A program made the translations under genes and the position numbers. Shown piece by piece: positions 63,393-64,000 of a stretch of DNA of 64,000 bases (position 1 is the stretch's first letter; every line of letters begins with the position of its first letter). Under the pieces are notes generated by a model, which saw nothing but the letters and a program-made list of their open reading frames with translations, had not been told where the DNA came from and searched no databases. Origin of the DNA: Planotetraspora kaengkrachanensis (GTDB lineage: Bacteria > Actinomycetota > Actinomycetes > Streptosporangiales > Streptosporangiaceae); contig NZ_BONV01000033.1 in NCBI RefSeq assembly GCF_016862895.1, positions 62,001-126,000 of the forward strand, written 5' to 3'.

Positions 63393-64000
63393 TCACCCGC
63401 GGTCGTCCTTCAACGCCGCCACGATCGCGTCAGCGGTGGCCGGTCCGATGCCGGGAACCTCGAGGATGTCGGCGGCGGTCGCCTCCCGCAGCCGCTTGAC
63501 CGAGCCGAAGTGGCGCAGGAGCGCCTGCCGTCGGGAGGGCCCCAGCCCCGGAACCTGGTCCAACGCGCTTTCCTTCACCGCTTTGGACCGCTTTGACCGA
63601 TGGTAGGTGATAGCGAAGCGATGAGCCTCATCGCGCACGCGTTGCAGCAGGTAAAGACTCTCGCTGGTGCGCGGAAGGATCACCGGCAGGTCGTCCCCCG
63701 GCAGCCAGACCTCCTCCAGGCGCTTGGCCAGTCCGCAGACCGCGACGTCGTCGATCCCCAGCTCGTCGAGCGCTCGCTGGGCGGCCGCCGCCTGGGCCGG
63801 GCCGCCGTCCACGACGACGAGGTTGGGCGGGTAGGCGAATTTGCGCGGGCGACCGGTCTCCGGGTCGATGGGCGTCCCGACCGCCGGGTCGCTCCCCTGG
63901 TCCGCGAGCGCTTCCGCCGCCGGGGACTCACCGTCGAGCTCGCCGGTGGCGACGCGCTCCTCCAGGTAGCGCTTGAATCTCCGGCAGATGACCTCGTATA
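63393..64000 (-). CDS. uvrC: Excinuclease ABC subunit C, C-terminal part (5' end outside window)
   Basis: The last 201 codons plus stop are in the window; the gene runs off the right edge. Visible are the end of the UvrC endonuclease half ([79 protein letters not shown]) and the tandem helix-hairpin-helix DNA-binding region ([26 protein letters not shown] and [19 protein letters not shown]). UvrC makes both incisions in nucleotide excision repair. The 205 bp to rapZ show no clear hairpin. Confidence 0.96.
   Translation of the reverse strand, partial: YEVICRRFKRYLEERVATGELDGESPAAEALADQGSDPAVGTPIDPETGRPRKFAYPPNLVVVDGGPAQAAAAQRALDELGIDDVAVCGLAKRLEEVWLPGDDLPVILPRTSESLYLLQRVRDEAHRFAITYHRSKRSKAVKESALDQVPGLGPSRRQALLRHFGSVKRLREATAADILEVPGIGPATADAIVAALKDDRG

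Overview
This is a high-GC actinomycete chromosome segment. The gene order sufR-sufB-sufD-sufC-sufS-sufU-sufT, ctaA, ctaB, tkt-tal-pgi-zwf-opcA-pgl, rbpA, secG, tpiA-pgk-gap, whiA-yvcK-rapZ-uvrC is the backbone block known from mycobacteria and most filamentous actinomycetes. WhiA, RbpA, OpcA and the SUF-only iron-sulfur system all point to Actinomycetota. Base composition, many GTG/TTG starts and the accessory gene set suggest a Streptosporangiaceae-like organism (inference). I see no rRNA, tRNA, insertion sequence, prophage or CRISPR array.

Layout. 1-4.8 kb: an accessory patch with a SnoaL-like gene (cut by the left edge) divergent from a TetR regulator, an amidohydrolase coupled to a DUF59 protein, an IclR regulator and an acyltransferase-3 membrane protein. 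4.8-12.5 kb: a tightly overlapping six-gene operon (two permeases, ATPase, lipoprotein, nucleoside hydrolase, adenine deaminase) facing a LacI regulator across a perfect operator palindrome; it looks like a purine-nucleoside uptake and salvage unit. 12.5-16 kb: hisG-hisE, a remnant of a YciI-like gene, and a DEAD-box helicase. 16-25 kb: the suf operon under SufR, with a SufR-type operator and an iron-box-like palindrome, then a drug-type ABC exporter. 25-32 kb: EamA exporter, heme A synthase, YdcF, PrsW, a Tat lipoprotein, heme O synthase. 32-41 kb: pentose phosphate operon. 41-42.5 kb: cobalt-type nitrile hydratase. 42.6-55 kb: SLATT protein, two-component system, membrane protein, molybdopterin oxidoreductase, coiled-coil protein, stand-alone Clp-N protein, ACT-GNAT protein, FAD oxidoreductase, amidohydrolase. 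55-64 kb: rbpA, secG, glycolytic genes, a membrane protein with an acidic tail, whiA-yvcK-rapZ and the 3' part of uvrC.

The most unusual structure is a family of intergenic arrays at three separate places (13.9, 25.1 and 53.3 kb). An 11-bp word, TGCATGATCAC, recurs with an almost exact 53-bp period (about five helical turns). The 42-nt segments between copies vary in sequence but keep two short blocks at fixed offsets. One array switches orientation through a 16-bp perfect hairpin, and its last unit supplies the C-terminal codons and stop codon of the helicase gene. I do not recognise this as a named element.

How the genes work together: OpcA and Zwf make 6-phosphogluconolactone for Pgl, while Tkt, Tal and Pgi connect the pentose phosphates with glycolysis (Gap, Pgk, TpiA). 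SUF makes Fe-S clusters and CtaA/CtaB make heme A for the respiratory oxidase. RbpA, SecG, WhiA and RapZ are housekeeping or developmental functions of the conserved block.
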